Shown one piece after another: positions 17,161-26,162 of a DNA stretch of 64,000 bases. The DNA comes from JBGAHD01 sp044226395 (GTDB lineage Bacteria > Pseudomonadota > Gammaproteobacteria > Xanthomonadales > Ahniellaceae). Each line of letters starts with the position of its first letter. Position 1 is the stretch's first letter. Where the stretch lies: the NCBI GenBank assembly GCA_044226395.1, contig JBGAHD010000002.1, positions 558,001-622,000 of the forward strand, given 5' to 3'. Position numbers and translations under genes: made by a program. Under the pieces are notes generated by a model, which was not told where the DNA came from, searched no databases, and saw only the letters and a list, made by a program, of their open reading frames with translations.

Positions 17161-18633
17161 ATGCCTGTCCATTATCATAACGCCATTCGATCGCTGGGAA
17201 GTCGCCCGTCCGTGCACCCGAATTCACCGACGCGCCTCGCGCCGGCGCCCCGCGCGCGCGTCGCGGCGCAGCTTAGAGCACTGATCGCCTTCGCGCTGCT
17301 GGCCGCGGGCGCAACAACGAAAGCGGCGACCTGGCAAGTGACGCTGACCAGCGATGCCGTCGACGCCCAGCCGGGCGATGGCGTCTGCGCCGATGCGCAA
17401 GGGCTTTGCCCGTTGCGCGCGGCGATCCTGGAAGCCAATGCCCTGCCCGGCGTCGATCGCATCGAGGTGCCGGTCGGCACGGTGATGCTCTCGCGCGCGG
17501 GGTCGTTCGAGGATGACGGCGCGCTCGGCGATCTCGATGTGCGCGAGGGCCTGACCCTGGTCGGCGCGGGCAGCGCGGTGTCGACGATCGATGCCGGCGG
17601 GCTCGATGGCGTGCTCGATCTGCGCGCGGTCGGCGCGGGCGAGATCGTCGTGCGTGGACTTCGATTGACGCACGCTCGCGTCGCCGACGATCCCCTTCCC
17701 GGCGAGATTCGCGGCGTGGGCATCAATGTCGAAGCGGGCGTCGACGCGATGCTCGACGACGTGGTGATCGACGATCAACAGGCCAGCGCGGGCGCGGGTC
17801 TGGTCGTGCTGGGCCTGCGCAATCTCGGCTGCGTGACCGCGACGCGCCTGCGCGTGCGCGGCAATCTCGCCAACGACGTGCCCGGCGCGCGCGTCGCGGG
17901 CATCTACAGCAGCGGCGGCGGCGCCTGTCTCATGCTCGATCAGTTCGAAGTGGCCGACAACGCGGGCACGCTCGTCGGCGGCATCGTCATTGACATCGAC
18001 ACGCAAGCCACCTTGCGCCAGGGCCTGATCGCGGGCAATCGCGGTCAGGTCGCGGCGATGCACGTCAATTTGAACAACGTCGTGACGATGGACAACGTCA
18101 GCCTCGTCGACAATCGCGCGGGGCCCGCGCTGCTCAATGATGGGTTTTCCACGGTGACGATGCGTCACTGCACGATCACCGGCAATCGCGCGGCCGATGG
18201 CCTGACCACGGTGGTCGGCGGCATCCAGGACGTGCACGGCATGCCGCGCGTGCACCTGAGCAATAGCATCGTGTTCGGCAATGGCCCGGGCTTTCAGGCC
18301 AATGATTGCTCGGGCGCGGTGCTCTCGGGCGGTGGCAATGTGATCGGCGATCGCGAGCGCTGTCGCTTGTTCGGTGTCGAGGCGAACGATCTGCTCGATG
18401 TCGATCCGGGACTCGGTCCGCTCGTGGCCGCGGGCGGCTTCACGCGCGTGGTGCTGCCCGGCGCGCCCGCGATCGACAGCGGCAATGTCGCGGATTGCTT
18501 GGCTCAGGATCAACGCGGCGAACCACGGCCGCGCGATGGCGACGGCGATGGCGTGGCGGAATGCGATCGCGGCGCGGTCGAGGTCTCGATCGAGCGCGTG
18601 CTCGACGATGGTTTCGAGACCCTCGTCGAGTAA
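17161..18633 (+). CDS. Secreted beta-helix protein (choice-of-anchor Q-like) with DDGFE near the C-terminus
   Basis: A protein of 490 residues from the ATG at 17161; a GTG at 17212 with a GGGAAG site is a plausible shorter start. A hydrophobic leader (LRALIAFALLAAGATTKAAT) precedes WQVTLTSDAVDAQPGDGVC and LCPLRAAILEAN, the entry motif of this beta-helix class. It closes with CLAQDQRGEPRPRDGDGDG and ECDRGAVE, typical of choice-of-anchor Q. The tail motif appears as LDDGFE but is followed by TLVE, an exception to its strictly terminal position elsewhere. Confidence 0.8.
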   Translation: MPVHYHNAIRSLGSRPSVHPNSPTRLAPAPRARVAAQLRALIAFALLAAGATTKAATWQVTLTSDAVDAQPGDGVCADAQGLCPLRAAILEANALPGVDRIEVPVGTVMLSRAGSFEDDGALGDLDVREGLTLVGAGSAVSTIDAGGLDGVLDLRAVGAGEIVVRGLRLTHARVADDPLPGEIRGVGINVEAGVDAMLDDVVIDDQQASAGAGLVVLGLRNLGCVTATRLRVRGNLANDVPGARVAGIYSSGGGACLMLDQFEVADNAGTLVGGIVIDIDTQATLRQGLIAGNRGQVAAMHVNLNNVVTMDNVSLVDNRAGPALLNDGFSTVTMRHCTITGNRAADGLTTVVGGIQDVHGMPRVHLSNSIVFGNGPGFQANDCSGAVLSGGGNVIGDRERCRLFGVEANDLLDVDPGLGPLVAAGGFTRVVLPGAPAIDSGNVADCLAQDQRGEPRPRDGDGDGVAECDRGAVEVSIERVLDDGFETLVE

Positions 18634-18640
18634 ACCCTGG

Positions 18641-18678
18641 GTCGCGTCGGCGCGCGAACCGTGCGCGCCGATCGCGAC
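18641..18678. terminator. Hairpin between convergent genes
   Basis: Near-perfect stem (GTCGCGTCGGCGCGC against GCGCGCCGATCGCGAC, one bulge) between convergent stops at 18633 and 18688. It may serve both strands. Confidence 0.5.
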
Positions 18679-18687
18679 ATCGACGCG

Positions 18688-20298
18688 CTACTTCGCGCGC
18701 GCGCTCGATTCCAAGGCCTCCAGCCGCGCGCGCAACTCGGCGTTCTCGCGCGCCTGCGCCTCGACTTTCGCGGCCAGACCCTGGATCGCGGCCAGCGCCA
18801 CGCCATCGGCATCGACCGTGGCGATGTGCTGTTCGTCCTCGCCCAGGCCGAAGGCGCTGGCGAAATCCTCGGCCATCACGCCCATGTGCCGGCCCTCGGA
18901 CGAGTTCTTGTAGGTCCACGTCGTGATCGGCAACGACAGCACGCGCTCGAGCACGGCTTGCGCGTCGACGGCCTCGAACGCGGTCTTGAACAACCGCGAG
19001 GAACCATTGGTCCAGGCGCCACCCGAGGTCAACCGCGCGCCGTTGGCATTGGTGAGCAGGAAATCCGCGCCGGTGGGTGACAGGGACAGCGACATGGCGC
19101 CATCGGATTCGCGCAGATAGAACCGGCCGACCTTGCCCGCGCGCGTTTGCAGCACCAGGTCGGCATCGGCGTCGCCACCGACGGCGCGCGCCTTGAGCGT
19201 CAGGTCATCGGCGCTGGCCGCGCCGGTGTTGGTGTTGATCAGCACGCCGCCGTCGGCGCGGATCAGGAACTGGTTGGGGCCGGTCGAGGTGAAGCTCGCG
19301 TTCTGCGCGTCGGCCCAGACCCAGGCGCCTTCGTCACCGCAGGTCGTGCCGCCGCAGGTCGCGAGGTTCTCGCCAGTGGCGAGATAGTCGCGCACGCGCG
19401 CGCGACGACCCGCGGCGAAGCTGAAATCGCCGCCGGCCTGATTGTTGGTGCCCCCGGGCACGGTCGAGAAGTCGCCCATGGCCGCGTTGCTCGTGCCGCC
19501 GGACACCACGCCGTAACCCACCATCGTGCCTCGGGCGCCATTACCGTAGCCGCCGGCGACCGTCGCGCCGTAGCCGGTGGCGTAGTTGCCATAGCCGCCA
19601 CCCACGGTCGTGAACTGCGCGGAAGACGGGTTGCCGTCGTCATCGCCCGCGTAGTTGCCGATGCCGCCCGCGACGGTCGAGTAGTTCTCCGTGACCTTGT
19701 TGCCGAACTCACTGCCCGGCGTGTCTTGACCACCGCCGCCGATCGTCGCGCCGTAAGCGCCGGCCGTGACCGCGTTGGCGTTCGCGCCCAGAATCACATT
19801 GGGCAAGTATTGATTGTTGCCGCGCTCGAAGCGCGCCGTGCGCAGATTGCGCGTGCGCAGATCCAGCGGCACGTTGTCGGTGTTGCCGACGAAGTTCGTG
19901 CCCGCGACATTGCCGGCATTGCCCGTGGTGTCCCAGCACACGCCGGCGGCGAGCGCCTTGGTGCTCACCGCTTCGCGCGCGGGCAGCGCTTCGAAGGCGC
20001 CGTTGGGCGCGGCCACTTCGACCGCGAGCCACGCCGTGCCGACACGCTCGAGCGTATCGCCCAGATCCACGGTCGCGTCGAACGTGCCCGCGCGCACGCT
20101 GACGCCGGGCACCGTGATCGGCATCGCCAGCACGCGACCGCCGCTCGCGGCGTTATACAACGTGAAGCGGAACTGGTATTCGCCCTGGGCCGGACGACCG
20201 CCATCGTCGAGCGAGCCGCGATAGGAGTATGTCGAGGCCTCGGCCAGGCCCGCGGTGAGCAGGCCGGTCAGCAAGACGGCAAGGTGATGAGCGCGCAT
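18688..20298 (-). CDS. Secreted YadA-head-like / peptidase S74 (tail-fibre chaperone) domain protein
   Basis: A protein of 536 residues with a leader ending AGLAEAST. Residues about 20-120 form a beta domain (YSYRGSLDDGGRPAQGEYQFRFTLY). Residues 150-320 hold short Gly/Asn-rich head repeats (TIGGGGQD, TVAGGIGNYAG, TVGGGYGNYA, TVAGGYGNGA, VVSGGTSNAA, TVPGGTNNQAGG) like trimeric adhesin or fibre heads. The C-terminal 110 residues match the S74 intramolecular chaperone (SSRLFKTAFEAVDAQAVLERV, HMGVMAEDFASAF) and end in a coiled coil. S74 domains trimerise fibres and then cut themselves off. No GFE tail, but the small partner just upstream has one. Confidence 0.82.
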   Translation of the reverse strand: MRAHHLAVLLTGLLTAGLAEASTYSYRGSLDDGGRPAQGEYQFRFTLYNAASGGRVLAMPITVPGVSVRAGTFDATVDLGDTLERVGTAWLAVEVAAPNGAFEALPAREAVSTKALAAGVCWDTTGNAGNVAGTNFVGNTDNVPLDLRTRNLRTARFERGNNQYLPNVILGANANAVTAGAYGATIGGGGQDTPGSEFGNKVTENYSTVAGGIGNYAGDDDGNPSSAQFTTVGGGYGNYATGYGATVAGGYGNGARGTMVGYGVVSGGTSNAAMGDFSTVPGGTNNQAGGDFSFAAGRRARVRDYLATGENLATCGGTTCGDEGAWVWADAQNASFTSTGPNQFLIRADGGVLINTNTGAASADDLTLKARAVGGDADADLVLQTRAGKVGRFYLRESDGAMSLSLSPTGADFLLTNANGARLTSGGAWTNGSSRLFKTAFEAVDAQAVLERVLSLPITTWTYKNSSEGRHMGVMAEDFASAFGLGEDEQHIATVDADGVALAAIQGLAAKVEAQARENAELRARLEALESSARAK

Positions 20299-20311
20299 CG
20301 TCGTTCTCCGA

Positions 20312-20629
20312 TTATTCGAAACCATTGGCGAACAGGCCATCGGCCGCGCCACAGGTGGTGGTCAGTGCATCGCCGCCGAGGCGGGCCTTGAGGCGCAGGG
20401 TCGTCGCGGGCGCGGCGTCGGGCAGATCCGAGGCGCGCAAGGCCGCGTGCGCTTGAAAGCGATGGGTCGATGGCGTCTCGCTCACGGCGGCATCGCGCAC
20501 GGCGAAGCGCGCGGCGGGTGGCGACGGTGTCGCCGTCGGCGGGTCCTGCGCGGCCGCGGCGAGACTCGCCCCAAGCCCCAGCGCGAACACGAGCGGTCGA
20601 GCCTGGCCCGGCCAGGGTATTCGCCTCAT
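20312..20629 (-). CDS. Small secreted protein with LFANGFE tail, upstream partner of the S74 fibre gene
   Basis: A protein of 105 residues. The leader ends near SLAAAAQD. The middle is Pro/Ala-rich, followed by TTLRLKARLGGDALTTTCG and then AADGLFANGFE. It is 13 bp upstream of the fibre gene on the same strand, so co-transcribed. No domain recognised. It is close to a minimal carrier of leader plus tail. Confidence 0.7.
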   Translation of the reverse strand: MRRIPWPGQARPLVFALGLGASLAAAAQDPPTATPSPPAARFAVRDAAVSETPSTHRFQAHAALRASDLPDAAPATTLRLKARLGGDALTTTCGAADGLFANGFE

Positions 20630-20981
20630 GACAAGCTCTCCTGAGATGCTCTGTTAATCGACATGACGCAGTTGCTGGCTAAAACCGGCAGGTTGTGTCG
20701 CCGACGCGGGTCCACCTGGCCGCGAAGCGATGACCGCCCCCTTCGCGGCGGAGATGCTTTCAAGCTAATTCGAACCGCCTTGGGCGACCAGGGCGCGACC
20801 GCCATCGCGCCGTCAAAGAATGTCGAAGCGTGAACCCGATCCCGTGATCGCGTGCCGAGGGCGACGCGCGACGATTGCCAGATGACATCGCCGGACTTAG
20901 GCTCGCCAAGCTTTCGCGGCGCGCGCGATGTTTCGCGTCCGCGCGCCGCGGCGACAGCCTTTCCTTCGACCTGGAGTTCGC
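20630..20981. other. 352-bp intergenic region
   Basis: It holds divergent control regions for the small tail protein (minus) and the small membrane protein (plus). A 9-bp hairpin (GCCGCGAAG/CTTCGCGGC, 20719-20749) is the only structure seen. No gene called. Confidence 0.45.
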
Positions 20982-21152
20982 ATGAAGTCGTTCCCCCGCA
21001 TCGCCACCGCCCTGGTGCTCGCCACCCAAGCCGCCGCCGCGCAGGCGCAATCGGCCGTGGCCGATTCCACGGCGTATCAACTGGGACGACTGGCCGGCAT
21101 CGCGCTCGTGATCTATGTGCTGTGGCGAGTGTTTCGCAAGCGCAAGTCCTGA
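20982..21152 (+). CDS. Small single-pass membrane protein (56 residues)
   Basis: It starts MKSFPRIATALVLATQAAAAQAQS, a leader or first hydrophobic segment. After a short polar stretch come a transmembrane helix (LAGIALVIYVLWRVF) and a basic cytoplasmic tip RKRKS. CTGGAG precedes the ATG. The hydrophobic helix plus terminal basic cluster resembles sorting tails such as GlyGly-CTERM, but there is no Gly-Gly here and the protein is otherwise almost empty. Function unknown. Confidence 0.6.
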   Translation: MKSFPRIATALVLATQAAAAQAQSAVADSTAYQLGRLAGIALVIYVLWRVFRKRKS

Positions 21153-21344
21153 ATCGAGCCTAGGCGCGGCACGCGGCGATCGCGCCAGCATCCAGCGTCA
21201 GCACTAGTCGTGCTCGAGATGGCGAGCGCGCGGGGTTCTTGTCGTCTGTCTCTTTGAGCGAGCTCGGCCTTGAACGACGAACAGGTCGTCCGACGCGATC
21301 GAGTCGTTCGTGAAAGAATCGACGCGCACCCGGGAGGACGCGAC

Positions 21345-22445
21345 ATGAGCGATGCTTCGCCCGCCTCGTCAGTGACCTTCGAACGCGAGTCCACGCGCGG
21401 CGCCTGGGCGCGCGCGGCCGCGATGGTGGGCGCGGGCGCGCTCGCGGTGATCGTGATCGCGGCGGGTGTCGGCGCGCCGGCGTGGCTCGCGGGCCTGATC
21501 ATCCTCGCCATCGTGGCCTTGATCGTCGGGCGTTGGCGCGCGCGCATGGCCTGGGGCGATCGCGTGATCGTCGAACGCGACGCCTTGACCACCCAAGCCC
21601 GCGGGCAAGCACGCTATCGCGTGCCGGCCGCGGCCCTGACCGACAAGCGCATCGGCGAGCAGGCGATCCATTTGCGGTGGCGCGATGAAAGCGGTGTGAC
21701 GCGCGCGCTCACGCTCGATCGCGCGAGTTTCTCCGCGCCGAACTGGCTGGTGTTGCGCGCGACCTTGAGTGGTTTTGGTGAAGCACCCGCGCCAGTGCCA
21801 ACCCCGCGCGACACCGCCGACCCGATCCGCGTCGCCGCCGACGCGACGGTGCACGACAGTCCTTTCGCCACCTTGGCCATTCCCGTGTGCGACACGCCCT
21901 TATCGCCGACGATGATTCAACGCTGGGTCGAGCCGATCTATCTCGGTCTGGATCAAGCGTCGGCGGCCGCATTCGTCGCGAATAATCTGGCGCGAGTCGA
22001 TGACGCGGTGATCGATCGTCTGCTCGCCGATCGCGGCTGGCGTTCGCGCGTCGCCGGCGCGACCTTGGTCGCGCTGACGCGGCGCCACGCTTTCGTGCCG
22101 CGTATCGGCCAGTTGCTGTTGCGCAGCGACGTGTGCTTCGCGGGCATCGCCTATTGTCAGGTGCTGGCGCAGTGCGCGTCGGACGAGGCGATCGCGACCT
22201 TGCACCGTTATCTCGGGTTTTACCTGACGCGCGCGGATCTCGATTTCGATCAAGGCATGGCCATGGCCGCGCTCGCCTTTATCGGCGCGGCGCGTGGCGA
22301 GGACTTGCTCGCGCCTCATCGCGAAGCCTGGTCAAGCTTCGCCGCCAATCACTCGGGTCGCGATCTCGATAAATTCATCGCCCACTTCAATGCGCGAATG
22401 GCGCGACTCGCGGCGCTGCAGGCGAAGTCTCCCGCGCCGCGATGA
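21345..22445 (+). CDS. Membrane protein with C-terminal helical-repeat-like domain
   Basis: A protein of 366 residues, with GGGAGGA before the ATG at 21345. Two adjacent transmembrane segments (residues about 20-60) are followed by a basic stop, then a small beta domain (RVIVERDALTTQARGQARYRVPAAAL) like a bacterial PH domain. From about residue 180 comes an all-helical region (TPLSPTMIQRWVEPIYLGL, AGATLVALTRRHAFVPRIGQLLL, YCQVLAQCASDEAIATLHRYL) that looks like HEAT-type repeats or a DUF6000-type domain. The family assignment is uncertain. Predicted inner membrane with a cytoplasmic domain. Confidence 0.7.
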   Translation: MSDASPASSVTFERESTRGAWARAAAMVGAGALAVIVIAAGVGAPAWLAGLIILAIVALIVGRWRARMAWGDRVIVERDALTTQARGQARYRVPAAALTDKRIGEQAIHLRWRDESGVTRALTLDRASFSAPNWLVLRATLSGFGEAPAPVPTPRDTADPIRVAADATVHDSPFATLAIPVCDTPLSPTMIQRWVEPIYLGLDQASAAAFVANNLARVDDAVIDRLLADRGWRSRVAGATLVALTRRHAFVPRIGQLLLRSDVCFAGIAYCQVLAQCASDEAIATLHRYLGFYLTRADLDFDQGMAMAALAFIGAARGEDLLAPHREAWSSFAANHSGRDLDKFIAHFNARMARLAALQAKSPAPR

Positions 22446-22467
22446 TGTTCGACGCGCGCCAGTCGAC

Positions 22468-22505
22468 CGCGCGAACGAGTCCGTGATCAGGGGCCCGTTC
22501 GCGCG
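22468..22505. terminator. Hairpin between convergent genes
   Basis: Perfect 10-bp arms CGCGCGAACG and CGTTCGCGCG around an 18-nt loop, between convergent stops at 22445 and 22514. Confidence 0.45.
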
Positions 22506-22513
22506 CGAGGGAC

Positions 22514-24229
22514 TTACTCGAAGCCGTTGTTGAAGATCAGCACCGAGGAATCGACCAGATCAAGCACGGTCACCGTGATCGGGATCGTGGTCAACCCCGT
22601 GGCGCTGACCGAGACCGTGGCCGTGTCGTTGACCAGATCGACATCGGGCGTGGCGCCGATGCGCACGGCCTGCGGCTGCATCCAATTGCTCGGCGTGAAG
22701 GTCAGCGTGGCGCCGCTGACGAGGTTGACGTCGCTGTCGCCGGCAGTGCGCGCGACGGTGACCTGCACGTCCGACGCGGGCGCGCTGGCCAGGCGCACGG
22801 TGGTGACGACTTCGCCGCCTTCGTCCGGACGCAGGTTCTGATTGGCCACCACCAGGCCCTGCGCGCTGACGTTGTACATGGCGCGATAGATGTTGTTGGT
22901 GCCCGTGCCGGTGTAATAGATGCCGCCATCGGGACCCACCGCCACGTCGACCTGCGAGCTGATGCTCGTGGCCCAGTAGTCGACGCCGATCACGTCGTTG
23001 GTGACCGTGTTGATGCGCGCGCGATTGATGCGGCCGGAATTGCAATCGCCGTAGAAGAAGTTGCCGCGATACGTGGCGTCGGCCAGGGTCGCGTCGTAGA
23101 ACGCGCCGCCGGTGAGACATCCGCCTTGATTCAAGGTCACGGCCTGACCGCCGCTGCTGGTGGCATCGGCGCCGGCCTGTTGCGCGGTGAAGGTCGTGGC
23201 GGTGGGCACCGAGGCCACGTAGAGATTGGCTTGATTGAACGAGGCGTTGGCGACGCCGGAAACCGTGAGATTGGTGCCGACGCGGAAACGATGATTGCCA
23301 CTGGTGGTGAAGGTCGCGACATTGCCGCTGCGCGTGGCCGAGGTGATCGTCAGCGTGTCGCTGCCATTGGTGCGGTAGACGATCTTGGGCGTGATGTACT
23401 GCTCGTTGGCGGTCGGCGGCGGCTGATTGTTCTCGTAGTCGTTGTAACCGCCGTGATCGCCGCGACCGACCACGAACACCTGCTCGTAACCATCGCCGAC
23501 CACGTTCAACCAGATCTGTCCGGTCGAGGGCTGAATCTGCATCGTGAACGGATTGCGGAAGCCGCGGCCGAAGATGTAGTCGTTGTTCGGCCCATTGCCA
23601 TCGGCGAAAGGATTGTCCGAGGGCAAGGTGCCGTCGCGATTGGCGCGGCCGACCTTGCTGGCGAGCAGGGTCAGATCGTTGTCGACGCCGATGCCCGCGC
23701 CGTTGTCGCCCACCGACCAATACAACTTGCCATCGGCGGCGAAGCCGATGCCGCCGCCGTCGTGATTATTGCCCGTGGTTGGCAACTGATCGCGGATCAC
23801 GGTGCGGCCCGTGCCCGTGTTGGTGCTGGCGTCGTAGCGAATGATCTGCTGCTCGCTGCTCGACACGGTCACGAAGAAATAGACCAAGTGATTGCGCGCG
23901 AAGTCGGGATCGAAGGCCATGCCGATCAGACCGCATTCGCTGTTGGTGAAGATCGGCGACATCGTGGCGAAGGTCGACCACGTCGGCGAGGCCGTGGTCA
24001 GCGAGCCCGACAGAATGCGCACGCGACCGGTCTTCTCCAGCACGAACAGACGATCGCTGCCATCGGGCGCCCAGGCCAAGCCCGTGTGCTGCTTGCCCGA
24101 GGTATCGCCGGGCGTGTTGCGATTGACCGAGAACACCGACTCGGTCCAATTGCCATCGACCAAGGCCGCGCGCGCGGACAGCGCGGCGCCAAGTCCCAAA
24201 CACAACAAACCGATCTTGGCGTGGCGCAT
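22514..24229 (-). CDS. Secreted PQQ-dependent sugar dehydrogenase-like protein with inserted domain and FNNGFE tail
   Basis: A protein of 571 residues with a leader ending ALSARAAL. Residues 25-260 and 360-450 form the six-bladed propeller of soluble aldose dehydrogenases: HTGLAWAPDGSDRLFVLEKTGRV, CGLIGMAFDPDFARNHLVYF, GNNHDGGGIGFAADGKLYWSVGD, FGRGFRNPF. A segment of about 75 residues (ITSATRSGNVATF to QAVTLNQ) interrupts the propeller and resembles a repeat common in phage and surface proteins. A Calx-beta-like domain follows (DEGGEVVTTVRLASAP). Oxidation of a sugar in the periplasm using PQQ is the family activity; whether it survives the insertion is not shown. Confidence 0.83.
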   Translation of the reverse strand: MRHAKIGLLCLGLGAALSARAALVDGNWTESVFSVNRNTPGDTSGKQHTGLAWAPDGSDRLFVLEKTGRVRILSGSLTTASPTWSTFATMSPIFTNSECGLIGMAFDPDFARNHLVYFFVTVSSSEQQIIRYDASTNTGTGRTVIRDQLPTTGNNHDGGGIGFAADGKLYWSVGDNGAGIGVDNDLTLLASKVGRANRDGTLPSDNPFADGNGPNNDYIFGRGFRNPFTMQIQPSTGQIWLNVVGDGYEQVFVVGRGDHGGYNDYENNQPPPTANEQYITPKIVYRTNGSDTLTITSATRSGNVATFTTSGNHRFRVGTNLTVSGVANASFNQANLYVASVPTATTFTAQQAGADATSSGGQAVTLNQGGCLTGGAFYDATLADATYRGNFFYGDCNSGRINRARINTVTNDVIGVDYWATSISSQVDVAVGPDGGIYYTGTGTNNIYRAMYNVSAQGLVVANQNLRPDEGGEVVTTVRLASAPASDVQVTVARTAGDSDVNLVSGATLTFTPSNWMQPQAVRIGATPDVDLVNDTATVSVSATGLTTIPITVTVLDLVDSSVLIFNNGFE

Positions 24230-24364
24230 GCGCGGGACTCCGGAAAGTGGCCTGCACCATACCCAGGCGGCCCGCGACGAAATGCGAACCATGACGTGGT
24301 TCGCAGTTGTCCGGCGGGTCAGCGGACGCGTGGTCGCTAAGGCCGCGTCACCGGTGCCGCGCGA

Positions 24365-25999
24365 CTATTCGAAGTCGTTGGCGAAGTTCACGTCCGGATC
24401 GGGCACGGCCAGGCGCGTGGTCAAGAACACGCGGCCGAGATTGGCCACGAGCGCCGGCACGATCACGCTGCCGTCGCGCGCGATCCAGGTGTCGCTGCCA
24501 TCGGCGAAGCGCGCGCCGCCATCAGCCAAATCGAACGATGTGATCGCGGCGTTGACCGTGCCCTGCGTGGTCGGCACGGCGACGGTCTGACCGATCGACA
24601 GCAGCCGTCGCGGCGCGCGGCCGGCTTGCAGCAGCCACAGATCCTTGGTCGCGTCGGGATTGGTCGTGGCCTCGAGCACGATGTCGCCGTTATGCATCAC
24701 CGCCAGCGCGTCGAAGCTGCGCCAGGTGCGGTTAGGTTCGGGCTCATACGGCGCGCCGACGATGCCGAGCAGGGCCGCGAGCTCGGGCCGATCGCCCGCG
24801 CGCACGCGCCACAGACCCGTGGGGTCGCCGTTGTCGGCGGTGTCGAGGCCGGCGACGAAGGCGGCGTATGGACCCGAGACGCTGAGACTGCCCGTGTCGA
24901 AAGTGCGCCACGTCGCGCCTTGCCAGTTCGGCCCGTAGAAGCCGCTCGGCTCGGTGAAGGCGATGCCGCGATTGAACTGACCGTCATGCCGAAACAGCGC
25001 GAGCCTGCTGCCCGCCGGCGGATCGCGCCAATTGGCGAAGAACACCACGCCGCTCTCGCCCGAGGGCCGCGGCGTGACGAAGGCGAAGTCGCTGAAGATC
25101 GCGGTGCCGATGCCCACCTCGGGACCGCGCGCGCCGTTCTCGCCATTGACCGCGATGGCGCGCGGCGCGCCCGCGCACAGTTCCCACAGACCTTCGCGCG
25201 CATTGGTGGCGTTCAAGCGCGCGAACACGCGACCACCGGGCGTCACGGCGAAGCGATCGAGCCCCGCGGTGATGCCCAGAAAACTATCGCCCGCGCTCAG
25301 ACCGGGCGCGAGCGCGGCCTCGGTCGCGCCCGTGCGCATGCACGGTTGTTGGCCAACGCCAGGCACGTGTCGCGCCACGAGGCGACTGCTGGCATTGGTG
25401 GGACTGCGCACTTCGGCATGCACCAGCATCGCGCCGCCATCAAGCATGCGCGCGTCGGCGAAGCCGCTGGTGTTGGGAAAGACCCAGCCCGCGCCGAGTC
25501 CGGGACCGAACACGCCATCGGTCGAGGCGCGCGCGACTTCGACATTGGCCGCGCCATCCCAGCGCCATAACCCATAGGTGGCATTGAGCGTGGCGGCCGG
25601 ATCGCTGGCGCGCGCGAAGAACACGCGCTGACCATTGGGCCCGGCATCGCCGCCACCGGTGTCGATGCTCAGAAACACATGACCCGCCTCGACGCCCGAA
25701 CGACCGGGGCCGAGCGCGCCCGAACTGTTGAGCTGCGTGTAGCGCGTCCATCGCCCCTGGCGCAGGGACCAATACCCTTCTTGCGAACTGGGGCTGGTCA
25801 CGCGAAGACCAAAGCGCGCGCCGCCGACATCCGCGACCGAGGCATCGGCGAGTTGCCGCGCCGTGCCCGCCGGCAAATCAGGCGCGATGACCGTGGCGTT
25901 CTCGCCCGCGATCACTTGCCACGACGCGGTTTGCGCCCCGACCGATGCCGACCACAGGCACGCGATCGCGGCCCCCAGATGCTTTGACCGATTCCACAT
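24365..25999 (-). CDS. Secreted beta-propeller-like repeat protein with FANDFE tail
   Basis: A protein of 544 residues. A leader ending SVGAQTAS is followed by about six repeats, each with a pattern of GPG.G.G..F or APGLSAGDSFLGI, then LWRWDG- or LWELCAG-type strands (LGPGRSGVEAGHVF, FGPGLGAGWVF, RGPEVGIGTAIFSDF, YGPNWQGATWRTF). Regular spacing suggests a propeller, similar to the tandem NxxGxxAF-type repeats of myxobacterial and xanthomonad secreted proteins. It ends VNFANDFE, a variant of the GFE tail. An AGGAG site precedes the ATG at 25999. Confidence 0.78.
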   Translation of the reverse strand: MWNRSKHLGAAIACLWSASVGAQTASWQVIAGENATVIAPDLPAGTARQLADASVADVGGARFGLRVTSPSSQEGYWSLRQGRWTRYTQLNSSGALGPGRSGVEAGHVFLSIDTGGGDAGPNGQRVFFARASDPAATLNATYGLWRWDGAANVEVARASTDGVFGPGLGAGWVFPNTSGFADARMLDGGAMLVHAEVRSPTNASSRLVARHVPGVGQQPCMRTGATEAALAPGLSAGDSFLGITAGLDRFAVTPGGRVFARLNATNAREGLWELCAGAPRAIAVNGENGARGPEVGIGTAIFSDFAFVTPRPSGESGVVFFANWRDPPAGSRLALFRHDGQFNRGIAFTEPSGFYGPNWQGATWRTFDTGSLSVSGPYAAFVAGLDTADNGDPTGLWRVRAGDRPELAALLGIVGAPYEPEPNRTWRSFDALAVMHNGDIVLEATTNPDATKDLWLLQAGRAPRRLLSIGQTVAVPTTQGTVNAAITSFDLADGGARFADGSDTWIARDGSVIVPALVANLGRVFLTTRLAVPDPDVNFANDFE

Positions 26000-26162
26000 G
26001 ACGCGCTCCTGATCGTCGTTCATCCAGGCCTTTTGCCGCATGGCCAGGCCCGGACGCGAATGCTAGGCTCGCGGCCCGACGACGTCGGCACGTGGCGATA
26101 ACGGCGCGGTAACGGATCGATAACGACGATTCGTTGCTTGCGCATTCAATGCATTGGAATCG

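Noticed and set aside
18688..20298. Prophage tail fibre
   Set aside because: It has a signal peptide and no phage structural, integrase or lysis genes around it.
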